Assembly: GCA_947453695.1 (NCBI GenBank)
Contig: CANGHW010000003.1
Location: forward strand, 56,935-120,934
DNA: 64,000 nucleotides
Source: Opitutia bacterium
Lineage (GTDB): Bacteria; Verrucomicrobiota; Verrucomicrobiia; Opitutales; Opitutaceae
Direction of reading: 5' to 3'
The position numbers and the translations under genes are program-made. The notes below the pieces were generated by a model. It was not told the DNA's origin, did not search any database, and saw only the letters and a program-made list of their open reading frames with translations. Positions 11,354-21,192 of the stretch are shown in pieces (the first letter of the stretch is position 1; every line of letters begins with the position of its first letter).

Positions 11354-13636
11354 TCAGAGCGAAACCGAGTAGCTGACGTTGTATTCCCGTCCGGAGTCGG
11401 TGCGCCCAAGGACGGTCAGGAGATTGCGATTGAAAGCATTGCGGACACTGAGGCCGACAGAGTGGCTGATCTTGCCGCGCGACCAACCGTAACCGGCACT
11501 TAGGCTGACGAGCGTATAGCCGGGATACTCGAGGTATTGGCGGGAGGCGTTTTCATAGCTCGCAACGAAGCTGCTGATGAAAGTGGTCGTGGCGGCCACG
11601 CTCAGGCCCTTGAGCTTGCCCTCGCCAAAAGCATAGCGCTGCGAGAGCGCCCAAGAGAGCTGCGGAAAACGGGAAAGCGGACGCGTCAGCTCCTCGGGGA
11701 GATCGGGCGAGCGGGTAGTGACGGCGCGCGTGCCGGTGATGCGGGCACTGAGCGTCAGACGTGGCAACGGTGTGGCCTGCACCTCAACGGCGGTCCCGGT
11801 GAAGCGCTCTTCGCCCGCGGCCACGAGCTGGGGCTGAGTTTGGGCGGCGTCTAGAATGGGATCGTTGTAGAGCGGGTTGCGCCGGGAGATGTTCTGATTG
11901 CGGTAGTCGTAGACGAAGATCGTGCTAGTGAGACGGCGGTCGAAGAACAGGAGTTTGGCGCCGCCCTCGTAGCCGAGCGTGGTCTCGTTGCCCTGGACGC
12001 GACCGGTGCGTTCATCGACCCGCGTCGAGGGCTCGAACGCAGTGCTGGTATTGGCGAAGACGAGGACCCGGCCTTTGATGAGGATGTAATTGCCCCCGAG
12101 ATGGCGGGTAAACTCGCGGGTTTTGTCGTGCACCCGAGCGAGAATCGGGGCGATGCCGGGGCGGCGGTCATTGACATCGACTGTAACGAAATCCTGGCGG
12201 ACCCCGGCCGACATGACGAGGCGGCCTTTGGCCAAAGCGAGGCGTTCGCTCAGGACGATGCTCGTGTAATCGACGACATCAATGCGGTCGGTGATGAGCC
12301 GTGAGTAGGTCGCGGGGGTGAAGACGGGGCGGAAATAATTGGGAGCGGCAGGATCGAAGGTGCGCACATCGGCCGGCAGGAGAACGGTGCGCAAAGCGGT
12401 GGGCAGCGCACTCTGGGTGCGGTGGAAATTAGTGTGAGCGTTCTCGACCGAAAACGTGACCTTGTGATCGCTCTTCGCGAGCGCATAGCGGCCGGTGATC
12501 TCGGCCTCCGAGGCGAGCGAGCGGAACGGTTGCTCGGTGTGGATGGGTTCGCGGATGCCGCCGAACTTGCGAAGATCGAGGACATACTGCCCCTGGGTCC
12601 AGGAGTCCTGGTCGAGCTCGCGCATAAAACCCTGAATCGCGCCGCGCACGCTGTAGTGACGGCCAAGCTGGCCTTCGACTTGGAAACTGGCACTGGCGAC
12701 GCGTTTGCGCAGGCCGGCATTGGGGCCGTAGGCGTTGAAGCCGGCCAGCGGACGCCAGGGGCCAACTACTTTGGCGGTGGCAGTGGGGCGATACTCAGGG
12801 ACGCCGGGGAAGTAGTTGCCGATGCGCTCGTCGTAGTCGACCTGGACCATGGTGCTGAACGCGCGGTTGATGCGCCAGATCACGGCACCGTTTACTGTGT
12901 AGCTGCGGTTGAAGGAATATTTCTCAGGTCCGAAACGCTCCGTGTAGGCAAACGCGACACGGTGCCAGGCGTGCTTGGGGTTGATCACTCCCGTGGACTC
13001 GAAGCCAGTGCGGCGCTGGCCGCGCGTGGAAAAACCGGTATCGATCCGATTATAACGGCGACCGCGCGGACGGGCGGTGACGAAGTTCTGGATGCCGCCT
13101 GGGGCGGACTTCCCGGTGACGGAGACGGTGGGACCCTGGATGGTCTCGCTGCTGCCGATGTTTAGGACTTCGGGGATGCCAACCTGGGTGAAACCGTTGC
13201 GGAGCTTGGGCGTGGGAAAGCCGCGGAGGGCGACGCGACTGATGCCGGCGGCGATGTCGGCGGGGCTGGCGCCCGAAGCGAGGGCCAGCTCGATATTCAG
13301 ATCAGTCGAAAGCGCCGTATCCGTCGGCTCACCGGAGAGGAAATCGTTGGAGAACGGCGGCTCGCCCATCTCGATCTCCGGTCCATCCATGCCGGTGGGA
13401 TCGTAATCGGGCTCCTCATTCTTGTCGTCGACCTTGAAAGCAGAGAGCTCGATCGGACTGTCTTTGGCAACCGCCGTAGCCAGGGGCGAAGGTGCGAGCG
13501 ATTGGAGCGGTCCCCCAACTGTAGCCGAGGCGGAAGCCTCAGGAGCGACTGGCGCAAGTTGCCCCAGCGCGGTTGATACCGAGAAGAGGAGCAATGAAAG
13601 GCCGAAAAGCGGACGATGAACCAAAAGGGGTGACAC
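11354..13636 (-). CDS. TonB-dependent outer-membrane receptor (760 aa)
   Basis: The longest frame begins with an ATG at 13714, but that codon overlaps the second arm of the upstream gene's terminator hairpin (13694-13723), so it cannot be the natural start. A GTG at 13636 (or TTG at 13624) starts a normal signal peptide (FGLSLLLFSVSTALGQ). The protein has a short N-terminal acidic region, then a plug-like domain containing RGFPTPKLRNGF and GPTVSVTGKSAPGG, then a beta-barrel with alternating aromatic strands up to the C-terminus. Such receptors import siderophores, cobalamin or glycans using TonB energy. The C-terminus ends in YSVSL; outer-membrane barrels usually end in an aromatic residue, so this last strand is a little unusual. 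No carboxypeptidase-regulatory or STN domain is present. Its substrate is unknown. Confidence 0.85.
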   Translation of the reverse strand: MSPLLVHRPLFGLSLLLFSVSTALGQLAPVAPEASASATVGGPLQSLAPSPLATAVAKDSPIELSAFKVDDKNEEPDYDPTGMDGPEIEMGEPPFSNDFLSGEPTDTALSTDLNIELALASGASPADIAAGISRVALRGFPTPKLRNGFTQVGIPEVLNIGSSETIQGPTVSVTGKSAPGGIQNFVTARPRGRRYNRIDTGFSTRGQRRTGFESTGVINPKHAWHRVAFAYTERFGPEKYSFNRSYTVNGAVIWRINRAFSTMVQVDYDERIGNYFPGVPEYRPTATAKVVGPWRPLAGFNAYGPNAGLRKRVASASFQVEGQLGRHYSVRGAIQGFMRELDQDSWTQGQYVLDLRKFGGIREPIHTEQPFRSLASEAEITGRYALAKSDHKVTFSVENAHTNFHRTQSALPTALRTVLLPADVRTFDPAAPNYFRPVFTPATYSRLITDRIDVVDYTSIVLSERLALAKGRLVMSAGVRQDFVTVDVNDRRPGIAPILARVHDKTREFTRHLGGNYILIKGRVLVFANTSTAFEPSTRVDERTGRVQGNETTLGYEGGAKLLFFDRRLTSTIFVYDYRNQNISRRNPLYNDPILDAAQTQPQLVAAGEERFTGTAVEVQATPLPRLTLSARITGTRAVTTRSPDLPEELTRPLSRFPQLSWALSQRYAFGEGKLKGLSVAATTTFISSFVASYENASRQYLEYPGYTLVSLSAGYGWSRGKISHSVGLSVRNAFNRNLLTVLGRTDSGREYNVSYSVSL

Positions 13637-13693
13637 TGGGGCAGCTGCGATCTCGCAAAATTTAGGGGGAGGTTCGGACGGAGGAACAAAAAA

Positions 13694-13723
13694 CAGGCCC
13701 GGGTGATTTAACACCCGGGCCTG
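13694..13723 (-). terminator. Rho-independent terminator of the giant NHL/Ig gene
   Basis: A perfect 12-bp inverted repeat (arms 13694-13705 and 13712-13723) encloses a 6-nt loop. Read on the minus strand it is followed at once by six T residues. It sits 27-56 bp after the stop codon of the minus-strand gene at 13750-20055. It also decides the start of the next gene, because the ATG at 13714 overlaps its arm. Confidence 0.9.
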
Positions 13724-13749
13724 GAAGTGACGCTTAACTTGCGACCAGA

Positions 13750-16700
13750 TTACGGCAGTTCGTAAATCTCGATAATCGCAATGCCAGCGGTGCCGTTCGC
13801 ACCGGTGACTTGGGCCGAGTAATTACCCGGCGCGAGGCTCACGATCATCGCGGCATCAGCGTTCGTTGAGCCGAGAGCAAAGGCACCCACCTGCGCCGAG
13901 GCCGCTTCGATCGCGGCACGGTCGGGTGAAGTAGTCCAATTCGAGTTGGAGGCGACGGTCACGCCATCCTTGATGATGCTCAATTGGGGCTGGGTGAGAG
14001 CGCCCGTCACACCGAGAGCGGCGAGAGTGGGGCCGACGCCACGGATCAACACGCGCTTCGGCACCGAGCCCGAGACTACGATACCAGCGATCAGCGTGCT
14101 GTCGCCGGCGCCCGTGCTGGCGCGGGTCGAGATGTTGAAGAGCTTTTGACCCGCCGCAGGAGCAGAGAGGTCATAGACTTCGGCGAGTGCTACACCGGGG
14201 GTGTTATTCGCGCTGCTGATGACTGCGGTATAGGCTCCGGGAGCCAGCGTCGCAAAGATCACGGAGTCGGCCGCTGTGGAGCCGAGCGCGAATGCACCAG
14301 CGCGCGTGGTCGCAGCTTCGATGGCAGCCGTGTTACCCGCGGTGGTCCAGCCAGTGTTGGTCGCGATGGCAGCGGCGGTTCCGGCGCGGAAGAGCTCAAG
14401 TTTCGGAGCCGCGAGGGCGGTGGCGACGCCGAGCGTGCCGAGTGTGGGTCCGATCGCTCGAATGAGAACCGGCTTCGATTCCTGTCCGGAAATCACGAAA
14501 CCCGCAATGGTGACGGAATCGCCGGTGCCAACCCGGGCACGAGTCGAGATATTGGCGAGACGTTGGGCAGCCAGGACCGTATCGCTGGCACCGCTGAAGG
14601 CCGTCGTAGCCGTGCCCGAAGTCACGGAGGCCGTGACCGTGGACGTGGCGGGAGCGAAGGTGGCTACAATGGACTGGCGGGCAGTCGACAAAGTAACGCG
14701 ATTATTGGAGTCCACCGCGCCAAGACCACCATCGGCCGTCGCTGATGTCTGAACCAAGATGAACGCCTGGCCATTGGGTGCAACGATCGCGTAAATGGCC
14801 GAGGAGGTGTTCGCGGCGGCTCCTTGATAGAATCCGGCCGAACCGAGCCCAGATCCCACATCGCTCGAGCGTGTGCCCGAGAGGGAAGCGCCGTTGATTC
14901 CGATCACCGTGCCGGAAATATCACCGCTGTCGGCGATCGAGCCGCTGATGGCGACGGAGCCCTGCACGAGACTAAATGTGCCCGTGTCGCGCACATTCAG
15001 GTCGCCGTTGCGGATACCGGTGAGCGAGCCGGGAACGTAGGCAAGGAAGACCGCGGAGTTATCCGGACGAACGTAGAGGGCAAAATTACCGAGTGAGCCG
15101 CCAAAGGAACCCGTGTAGTAACCAGCGTAACTACGACGAACCACCGTGACTGCGGCGGGCGCAGACGTCACGGAGCCGACCGAATTGGTGACGACAACGT
15201 CGAAATTAGTAGAGTCGCCGAGTTGAGCTCCCGAGAGGGTATAGGTGCCACTGGTGGCACCATTGATGGGAACTCCGCCCTTGCGCCATTGGTAGCTCAC
15301 CGCGGTAGCCGAACTTACGCCCACAGAGAGTGCGGTAGAAGAGCCGACTACGACCGTGCGCGGCGCAGGAGAGGAGGTGATAACCGGAGCCGAAGCCGCC
15401 GAGACGATGGAGAGCTGTGCGAGCGAGCTCACACCACCACCGACACCGTTACTGATGATGACATCATAGTTACCGGCGTTCACCGCTTGAACATTCGTAA
15501 GGGTGAAGTTCGGCGAAGTCGCTCCGACAACGTTAGTGCCATTCGCACGCCACTGATAGGTGGGAGCTGGAGTGCCGGTCGCAACGACCGAGAAAGTCAC
15601 CGTGCTGCCAGCCAGTGCCGTTTGGGAACGGGGCTGGGTGATGATAGTGGCCTCCGTATTGATCAAGAGTCCTGCAGCAGACGAGAGAACAGATCCGGCA
15701 GCGTTGGACACCGAGACCGAGTAGCTGCCAGCGCTGCTGGGTTGAGCTCCGGTCAAGGAAAGCGTGGAGGACGTGGCGCCGGCGATCGCTACGCCGTCTT
15801 TCCGCCATTGGTAGGCAATCGGAGCAGTGCCAGTAACCGTAACGCTAAAGTTGGCATTCTGACCACGTGCAATCGTGCCACCCACCGGCTGAGTAGTGAT
15901 TGCCGGAGCAATCACCGCAGGGGTAACCGTGAGAACAAAGTTCTGGGAGGTGGTCGCACCGTTATTCGCCGTAATTGCGATGGCGATCGGAGAACCATTC
16001 GTGTCAGGCGCAGTGCCGCTCAGAACACCACTTGTCGCGTTGAGGCTAAGCCACGAGGGTAGTCCGGTAGCACTAAAGGTCGGAACAGGGTTACCCGTGG
16101 CAGTCACCGTGAAGGATCCAAGTTCAGTCGCGCGGAAGCTCGCGCTGGCTACACTCGTGATCACCGGGCTGGCGATTACCGTGCTGAGCGTAGCCGCATC
16201 CGAGTTTGCATCCGGGCTGATGAAGTTGCTCACGAATACCCGGAACTGGTCTCCGTTCATCGCAGCCGTGATGTTTGAAACCGTGAGGGTGGTAGAGGTA
16301 ACTCCGCTGTAAGTCGAATCCGAGGGAAGGTCCACAAAATCGGTGGAACCGTCGGCCGGCTTACGCTGCCACTTGAAGACCGAAGGAGCAGGAGAACCAG
16401 AAGCGGTAACCGTGAAGGTCGTGCTGCCTCCGGGCGCAACCGCCTTGGCGGTGGGCTGGGTGGTGATCTTCGGTGCAGTGACCGCGCCACTGCGGCGAAC
16501 CGTGCGATTTTGGGAATCCGCAATAAAGAGGTTGGCTGAACTATCCACCGCGATGCCGCTCGGCTGACTAAAGCGTGCCGACGAACCGGTTCCATCGACA
16601 GAACCAGAGGTGCCAGCCAAGCCAGCCAGCGTGCTCACTTCACCGGTCGTCGTAATCCGACGAATCGTGTGGCTGAAGGTGTCGGCGACATACACGGTGC

Positions 16701-19700
16701 CCGTGCTGTCGACCGCGACGCCATTAGGTTGATTGAACCGGGCAACGGTAAGTGCGGCGCCATCGGCGATACCAAACGAACCTGCGGTGCCCGCATAAGT
16801 CGTGGTGGTGTTGCCCTGATTTACCTTACGAATCGTCGCGTTCGTGGAGTCGGCAACATAAACGTTACCGACGGAATCGACTGCCACAGCTGTAGGATAG
16901 GCGAAACGCGAAGCGCCCAAGATGCCATCCGCAGATCCACGGACACCCGCCGAACCTGCCATCGTTGACACCGTGCGATTCGGAGCGATACGGCGGATAA
17001 GGTGATTGTAAGTGTCGGCGACGTAGACCGTGCCACCAGAATCAACTGCCACGCCGAAGGGATAGGTGAAGCGTGCATCTGCACCCAAGCCATCTGCAGA
17101 TCCAAGCACACCAGGCGAGCCGGCGAGCGTCGATACGCTGTTACCCGAGGTGATCACGCGGATCGTATGGTTGTTGGAGTCCGCCACGAAGATATTTCCA
17201 GCGGCATCCACTGCGATACCCGAAGGTCCGTTGAAGCGGGCATTCGAGCCGGCGCCGTCGGCGTTGCCGGCGAGACCAACCGAGCCAGCAATCGTTGAAA
17301 CAACGCCGTCAGACGAAATGCGACGAATGACGTGGGCCGACGGATCGCTCACGTAGATATTACCCGCCGAATCGACGGCGACCGAATTTGGATTCGTGAA
17401 ATGAGCTGCGGCTCCGACGCCATCCAAGGTGTCGCCGGCACCGACCGTGCCCGCGATGGTGGAGATGATCGTGCCGACACTAACCGTGAGCGTGGCGGCG
17501 TTACTGGTCGCAGACGCAGGACCAGAATTGACCGTATTGCTGGCAATACATTGGAACTGATCGCCGCTCATTCCCGTGGTCGAGTTCGTGACCGTCAGAG
17601 TGGCCGTCGTAGCACCGCTATATGAGCCACCGTCGGTAATGTTACTAAAACCGCCGCCGCCCGCGGGCTGACGCTGCCATTGATAGGTTGGCGCCGGAGA
17701 ACCGGTCGCGACCACCGTGAATGTCGCAGTTTGGCCAATCGAAATCGAAACGTTGGCAGGATGGGTCGTGAAGGCAGGGAAGGAGCCTGCTGGCGTCACG
17801 GAGAGGCTAAAGGCCTGATCAGAGGCCGCCCCATATCCGTTGCTGGCGCGAATAGTGAAGGTAAACGGCGAACCCGTATCATTGGTGGGGGTGCCCGTGA
17901 TCGCACCGGTCGTAGAATTGAGCGAGGCCCAAGGCGGGAAGGTGCCGGAAATCACGGTGAACGTGGGCGCCGGTGAACCGGTGGCCTGAACCGTGAAGCT
18001 GTTGGCGGTATTGAGCGCAAAGATCGTGCTCGCCAAACTGGTGATCTGCGGTGCGACCGCTACGGTCAACGTGGCGGCAGCGGATGTCGCAGCCGAGCCA
18101 ACGCCATTGCTGACGACCACTTGGAACTGATCGCCGTTCATGCCCAGCGTGGCATTTCCGATGGAGAGGGTAGAACTGGTCGTGCCAGAGTAGGTGCCAA
18201 ACACATCGGACAATTGCACAAATCCGCTCGTGCCACCTGCGTTACGATACCATTGATAGGTGAAGGAGGAAGGGGTGCCACTTGCCACCACCGAGAACGA
18301 GGCAATACCTCCGGGCGTAACCGTCGCATTTGCGGGCGGCGTGGAAATCACCGCGCCGTTTTGCACAGTCAGCGTGAAGCTCTGGGTGGAGGCAACGCCC
18401 ACTCCGTTGGCGGCTTGGACCGTAAAGACAAAGGGAGAGCCGGTATTGTTGGTCGGCGTGCCCGACAACGCACCGGCCGTCGACAACGAAGCCCAAGGTG
18501 GGAAGGAGCCGCTGATCACGGTGAACGTCGGAGCTGGTGAACCCGTTGCGACGAACGTGAAACTCGCCGGGGAGTTTACCGCCACCGTCGTCGAAGCAGC
18601 GCTAGTGATCGAAGGCGCAAGTTGCACCGTCAACACGGCGGGAGTCGTGGAGGATACTGCACTACCAACGCCGTTGGTGACCGTGGCACGAAACTGGTCG
18701 CCGCTCATTGCGAGCGTCGCGTTCGTGATCGTCAGAGTCGAAGTGCCGACACCGCTGTAGGTCGAGTTATTGGAAATCGCGGCAAATCCCACGGTGTTAG
18801 CAGCTTGGCGCTCCCATTGAATGGTGGGGGTCGGATTGCCTCCCACCGTGACCGTGAAGGTCGGATTCGCGCCCACTGCAACAGACACATTGGCGGGATT
18901 CGATACCGTTGGGGCAACCGCGGCGCCAGCGGAGCGGATTCGGTGATTGGTGGTATCCGCGATGTAGAGTGTGCCGCCCGTGCTGGAACCGAGGCCGGTC
19001 GGGCTATTGAACCGCGAGCCCGTTCCGAGAGCATCAATGCCACCGGAAAGACCGGCGCTACCCGCAATCGTGGTGACGGACTGGCTCACCAAACCGATCT
19101 GACGAATCGTGTTATTACCCGTGTCAGCGACAAAGAGATTGGTGCCGTTTACAACCAGTTGGTTCGGGCTCTTGAAGCTCGCTGAGGAGCCAGTGGAATC
19201 AACACTACCACCGACGGTGCTGGCCGTGCCGGCATGAGTGGTCACCACGCCGCCACCCGCGATGACGATTTTGCGAATCGTATGGTTGCCGGTGTCCGAG
19301 ACATAAAGATTGGTGGTCCCCTCGGCGGCAATCGCACCGGGGTTCTTGAAGCTGGCGAGAACGCCCGTCGCATCGGTGGAACCCGCACTGGCTGCACCAG
19401 GTGTGCCGGCGAAATTCGCAATATCACCGGTCGCGATCGTTACTTTGCGGATCGCATGATTGCTGGTGTCCGCGACGTAGAGATCCGTGCCGGAAACGGC
19501 CAGGCCGAGCGGATTGTTGAGACGGCCGGTGTTGACCGCGCCTATCGCGGCGCCAGAGGTGCCAGGAGTGCCGGCGATCGTCGTGGTGACGCCTGTTGCA
19601 ATCACGATCTGGCGGATCACGTGATTGAACGTATCGGCGACATAAACATTCGTTCCATCGGTCGCGACACCCTGAGGGAAATTGAACGTAGCCGAGGCGC

Positions 19701-20055
19701 CAGCCGTAGCGCCGACGACCGCAGCTCCCGGCGAACCAGTGCCTGCAAGGGTGGTAACTACGCCGGCGGCAGTCACCTTGCGAATCTTATGGTTGTTGGC
19801 ATCCGCCACATAGATGTTACCCGCGGCGTCCACCGCGATGCTCGCCGGAGAATTGAACAATGCTGCGTTTCCAGTGCCGTCCGCACTGCCCGACTGGATC
19901 GACGGGCTGCTACCTGCCAATGTGCTGACCGCGACCTGCGCCAACGCAGAGCCGGCGCTGAGCACAGCGAGGACGCTGCACGCGATTACCTGACGCGTAG
20001 CACGCGACCAATTTCGCAGAACTCCTTTACTGTGAGCGGAGGTAGGGGTCTTCAT
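13750..20055 (-). CDS. Giant secreted NHL-propeller / Ig-like domain protein (2101 aa)
   Basis: The ATG at 20055 begins a signal peptide (MKTPTSAHSKG then VIACSVLAVLSAGSALA); ATGs at 20085 or further upstream only lengthen it. Order of domains: six NHL repeats at about residues 42-375 (each with the pattern PxGIAVDxxGNIYVADxxNHxIRKV), a run of alternating immunoglobulin-like and putative-Ig (He_PIG-like) domains at about 380-855, a second set of six NHL repeats at about 860-1188, more Ig-like domains to about 1560, then a region of unknown fold, and a C-terminal tandem module of two ~140-residue units (from about 1832 and 1975; each has NISTRA, IRxxGPTL and FALGST landmarks). Each NHL set should form a six-bladed beta-propeller. 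The protein is probably secreted or surface-exposed and may bind ligands or adhere; enzyme residues were not seen. Confidence 0.85.
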   Translation of the reverse strand: MKTPTSAHSKGVLRNWSRATRQVIACSVLAVLSAGSALAQVAVSTLAGSSPSIQSGSADGTGNAALFNSPASIAVDAAGNIYVADANNHKIRKVTAAGVVTTLAGTGSPGAAVVGATAGASATFNFPQGVATDGTNVYVADTFNHVIRQIVIATGVTTTIAGTPGTSGAAIGAVNTGRLNNPLGLAVSGTDLYVADTSNHAIRKVTIATGDIANFAGTPGAASAGSTDATGVLASFKNPGAIAAEGTTNLYVSDTGNHTIRKIVIAGGGVVTTHAGTASTVGGSVDSTGSSASFKSPNQLVVNGTNLFVADTGNNTIRQIGLVSQSVTTIAGSAGLSGGIDALGTGSRFNSPTGLGSSTGGTLYIADTTNHRIRSAGAAVAPTVSNPANVSVAVGANPTFTVTVGGNPTPTIQWERQAANTVGFAAISNNSTYSGVGTSTLTITNATLAMSGDQFRATVTNGVGSAVSSTTPAVLTVQLAPSITSAASTTVAVNSPASFTFVATGSPAPTFTVISGSFPPWASLSTAGALSGTPTNNTGSPFVFTVQAANGVGVASTQSFTLTVQNGAVISTPPANATVTPGGIASFSVVASGTPSSFTYQWYRNAGGTSGFVQLSDVFGTYSGTTSSTLSIGNATLGMNGDQFQVVVSNGVGSAATSAAATLTVAVAPQITSLASTIFALNTANSFTVQATGSPAPTFTVISGTFPPWASLNSTTGAITGTPTNDTGSPFTFTIRASNGYGAASDQAFSLSVTPAGSFPAFTTHPANVSISIGQTATFTVVATGSPAPTYQWQRQPAGGGGFSNITDGGSYSGATTATLTVTNSTTGMSGDQFQCIASNTVNSGPASATSNAATLTVSVGTIISTIAGTVGAGDTLDGVGAAAHFTNPNSVAVDSAGNIYVSDPSAHVIRRISSDGVVSTIAGSVGLAGNADGAGSNARFNGPSGIAVDAAGNIFVADSNNHTIRVITSGNSVSTLAGSPGVLGSADGLGADARFTYPFGVAVDSGGTVYVADTYNHLIRRIAPNRTVSTMAGSAGVRGSADGILGASRFAYPTAVAVDSVGNVYVADSTNATIRKVNQGNTTTTYAGTAGSFGIADGAALTVARFNQPNGVAVDSTGTVYVADTFSHTIRRITTTGEVSTLAGLAGTSGSVDGTGSSARFSQPSGIAVDSSANLFIADSQNRTVRRSGAVTAPKITTQPTAKAVAPGGSTTFTVTASGSPAPSVFKWQRKPADGSTDFVDLPSDSTYSGVTSTTLTVSNITAAMNGDQFRVFVSNFISPDANSDAATLSTVIASPVITSVASASFRATELGSFTVTATGNPVPTFSATGLPSWLSLNATSGVLSGTAPDTNGSPIAIAITANNGATTSQNFVLTVTPAVIAPAITTQPVGGTIARGQNANFSVTVTGTAPIAYQWRKDGVAIAGATSSTLSLTGAQPSSAGSYSVSVSNAAGSVLSSAAGLLINTEATIITQPRSQTALAGSTVTFSVVATGTPAPTYQWRANGTNVVGATSPNFTLTNVQAVNAGNYDVIISNGVGGGVSSLAQLSIVSAASAPVITSSPAPRTVVVGSSTALSVGVSSATAVSYQWRKGGVPINGATSGTYTLSGAQLGDSTNFDVVVTNSVGSVTSAPAAVTVVRRSYAGYYTGSFGGSLGNFALYVRPDNSAVFLAYVPGSLTGIRNGDLNVRDTGTFSLVQGSVAISGSIADSGDISGTVIGINGASLSGTRSSDVGSGLGSAGFYQGAAANTSSAIYAIVAPNGQAFILVQTSATADGGLGAVDSNNRVTLSTARQSIVATFAPATSTVTASVTSGTATTAFSGASDTVLAAQRLANISTRARVGTGDSVTIAGFVISGQESKPVLIRAIGPTLGTLGVATALAAPKLELFRAGTAAAIATNTGWTTAGNTAAIEAATTRAGAFALGSTAADSVIFATLAPGAYTAVISSANNTPGVALAEVYDLSAPAAGQKLFNISTRASTGAGDSTLIAGIVVSGSVPKRVLIRGVGPTLAALGVTGALTQPQLSIIKDGVTVASNSNWTTSPDRAAIEAASAQVGAFALGSTNADAAMIVSLAPGNYSAQVTGANGTAGIAIIEIYELP

Positions 20056-20368
20056 GACTTTTGAGGATTCAATTTCGTGGATCATTACGCTTTCGAATAA
20101 ATGCTGTGACTGAGAAATTCCCGGCTTTAACCGCCATGCAGACACGATCTTGCACGATGGCGCAAGCCTTGATCATCTCGGATTCGCCAATAGTTCCAAC
20201 TATCCAAGGCACTGGGTGGACCGGGGAATCCGAGCAGAGTGACGTAGGTTTCGGAAAAAAGTTTTGGGAATGATCTCCGCCTTGGTTAAATTTGGCCACC
20301 CGTCCTGTGCCGAAATGACTGACGATCGGCTCGACCGAAGCGGCTAAAACGCTTTCGTCATCGCACCC
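20056..20368. other. Divergent intergenic region, probably two promoters
   Basis: 313 bp between the minus-strand NHL/Ig gene and the plus-strand SDR gene. No credible small ORF or RNA was found. It is visibly richer in A/T than its flanks around 20085-20120 and 20255-20290, where promoters for the two genes would be expected, but no pair of hexamers with consensus spacing stands out. Confidence 0.4.
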
Positions 20369-21106
20369 ATGAAGAAGAAATCCACCCGCCCCTCGTCTCC
20401 CGTTGCACTTGTTACCGGTGCAGGCAGCGGCGTTGGCCGTGCTGTCGTCCAAAGATTCGCCGCCGAGGGCTGGCAAGTCGCTCTCGTCGGACGTCGAGCC
20501 GACGCGCTGGCCGAGACGATCAAGCTCGCGCCCGCTTCTTCGCGCAAAAACCTCGCCACCTTCGCCTGTGATATCGGCGATCCGGCCGCGGTCGCAAAAA
20601 TGGCCGCCGGTGTGCTCACCCGCTTCGGCCAGGTCGATGCCTTCATCAACGCCGCCGGCACTAACACGCCCCGCCGCAGCTGGTCCGAGCTCCCGCTCGC
20701 GGCTTATCACGAACTCATGGCCGCCAATCTCCATGGTCCATTTCATTGTGTGCAAGCACTCCTCCCGGCGATGCGCGCGCGGCACACCGGGACATTTGTG
20801 TTTATCAATTCCGAGGCTGGTCTCAAAGCCAGCCCCAAGGCCGGTGTCGCCTACGTCGCCTCGAAGTTCGGCCTCACGGGTCTCGCACAATCGCTCAACG
20901 CCGAGGAGCGGCCCAACGGCCTCCGCGCCTGCTCGATCTTTCCGGGCGACATCGACACCGACATTCTCCTCAAACGCCCCGTCCCACCCGGACCCGAAGC
21001 CCGCGCGAAGATGATGCAGCCCACCGACATCGCTGCGTGCGTGTGGCTCGCGGTTTCGCTGCCGCCGCGCGCCGTCGTCGAGGAACTCCTCGTGCGTCCA
21101 TTGTGA
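20369..21106 (+). CDS. Short-chain dehydrogenase/reductase (SDR), 245 aa
   Basis: Classical SDR: cofactor motif TGAGSGVG at residues 16-23, structural NAAG motif in the middle, and catalytic YVASK with Tyr162 and Lys166. A Ser in the INSEAGL block precedes it by the usual distance. Such enzymes oxidise or reduce alcohols with NAD(P). It opens the plus-strand island and is followed after 86 bp by the FAH-family gene. In Caulobacter the first step of the Weimberg pathway is made by an SDR (xylose dehydrogenase), so a sugar or polyol dehydrogenase role is a reasonable guess from the neighbours, but the sequence alone does not show the substrate. No signal peptide; cytoplasmic. Confidence 0.9.
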   Translation: MKKKSTRPSSPVALVTGAGSGVGRAVVQRFAAEGWQVALVGRRADALAETIKLAPASSRKNLATFACDIGDPAAVAKMAAGVLTRFGQVDAFINAAGTNTPRRSWSELPLAAYHELMAANLHGPFHCVQALLPAMRARHTGTFVFINSEAGLKASPKAGVAYVASKFGLTGLAQSLNAEERPNGLRACSIFPGDIDTDILLKRPVPPGPEARAKMMQPTDIAACVWLAVSLPPRAVVEELLVRPL

Positions 21107-21192
21107 GACTGTGATCGGCATCGGCGACTACGACACTCCACCTCTCTTTATCCGCCACTCTCCCGCACGCTTTCACGCACGCTTTACTTCCC

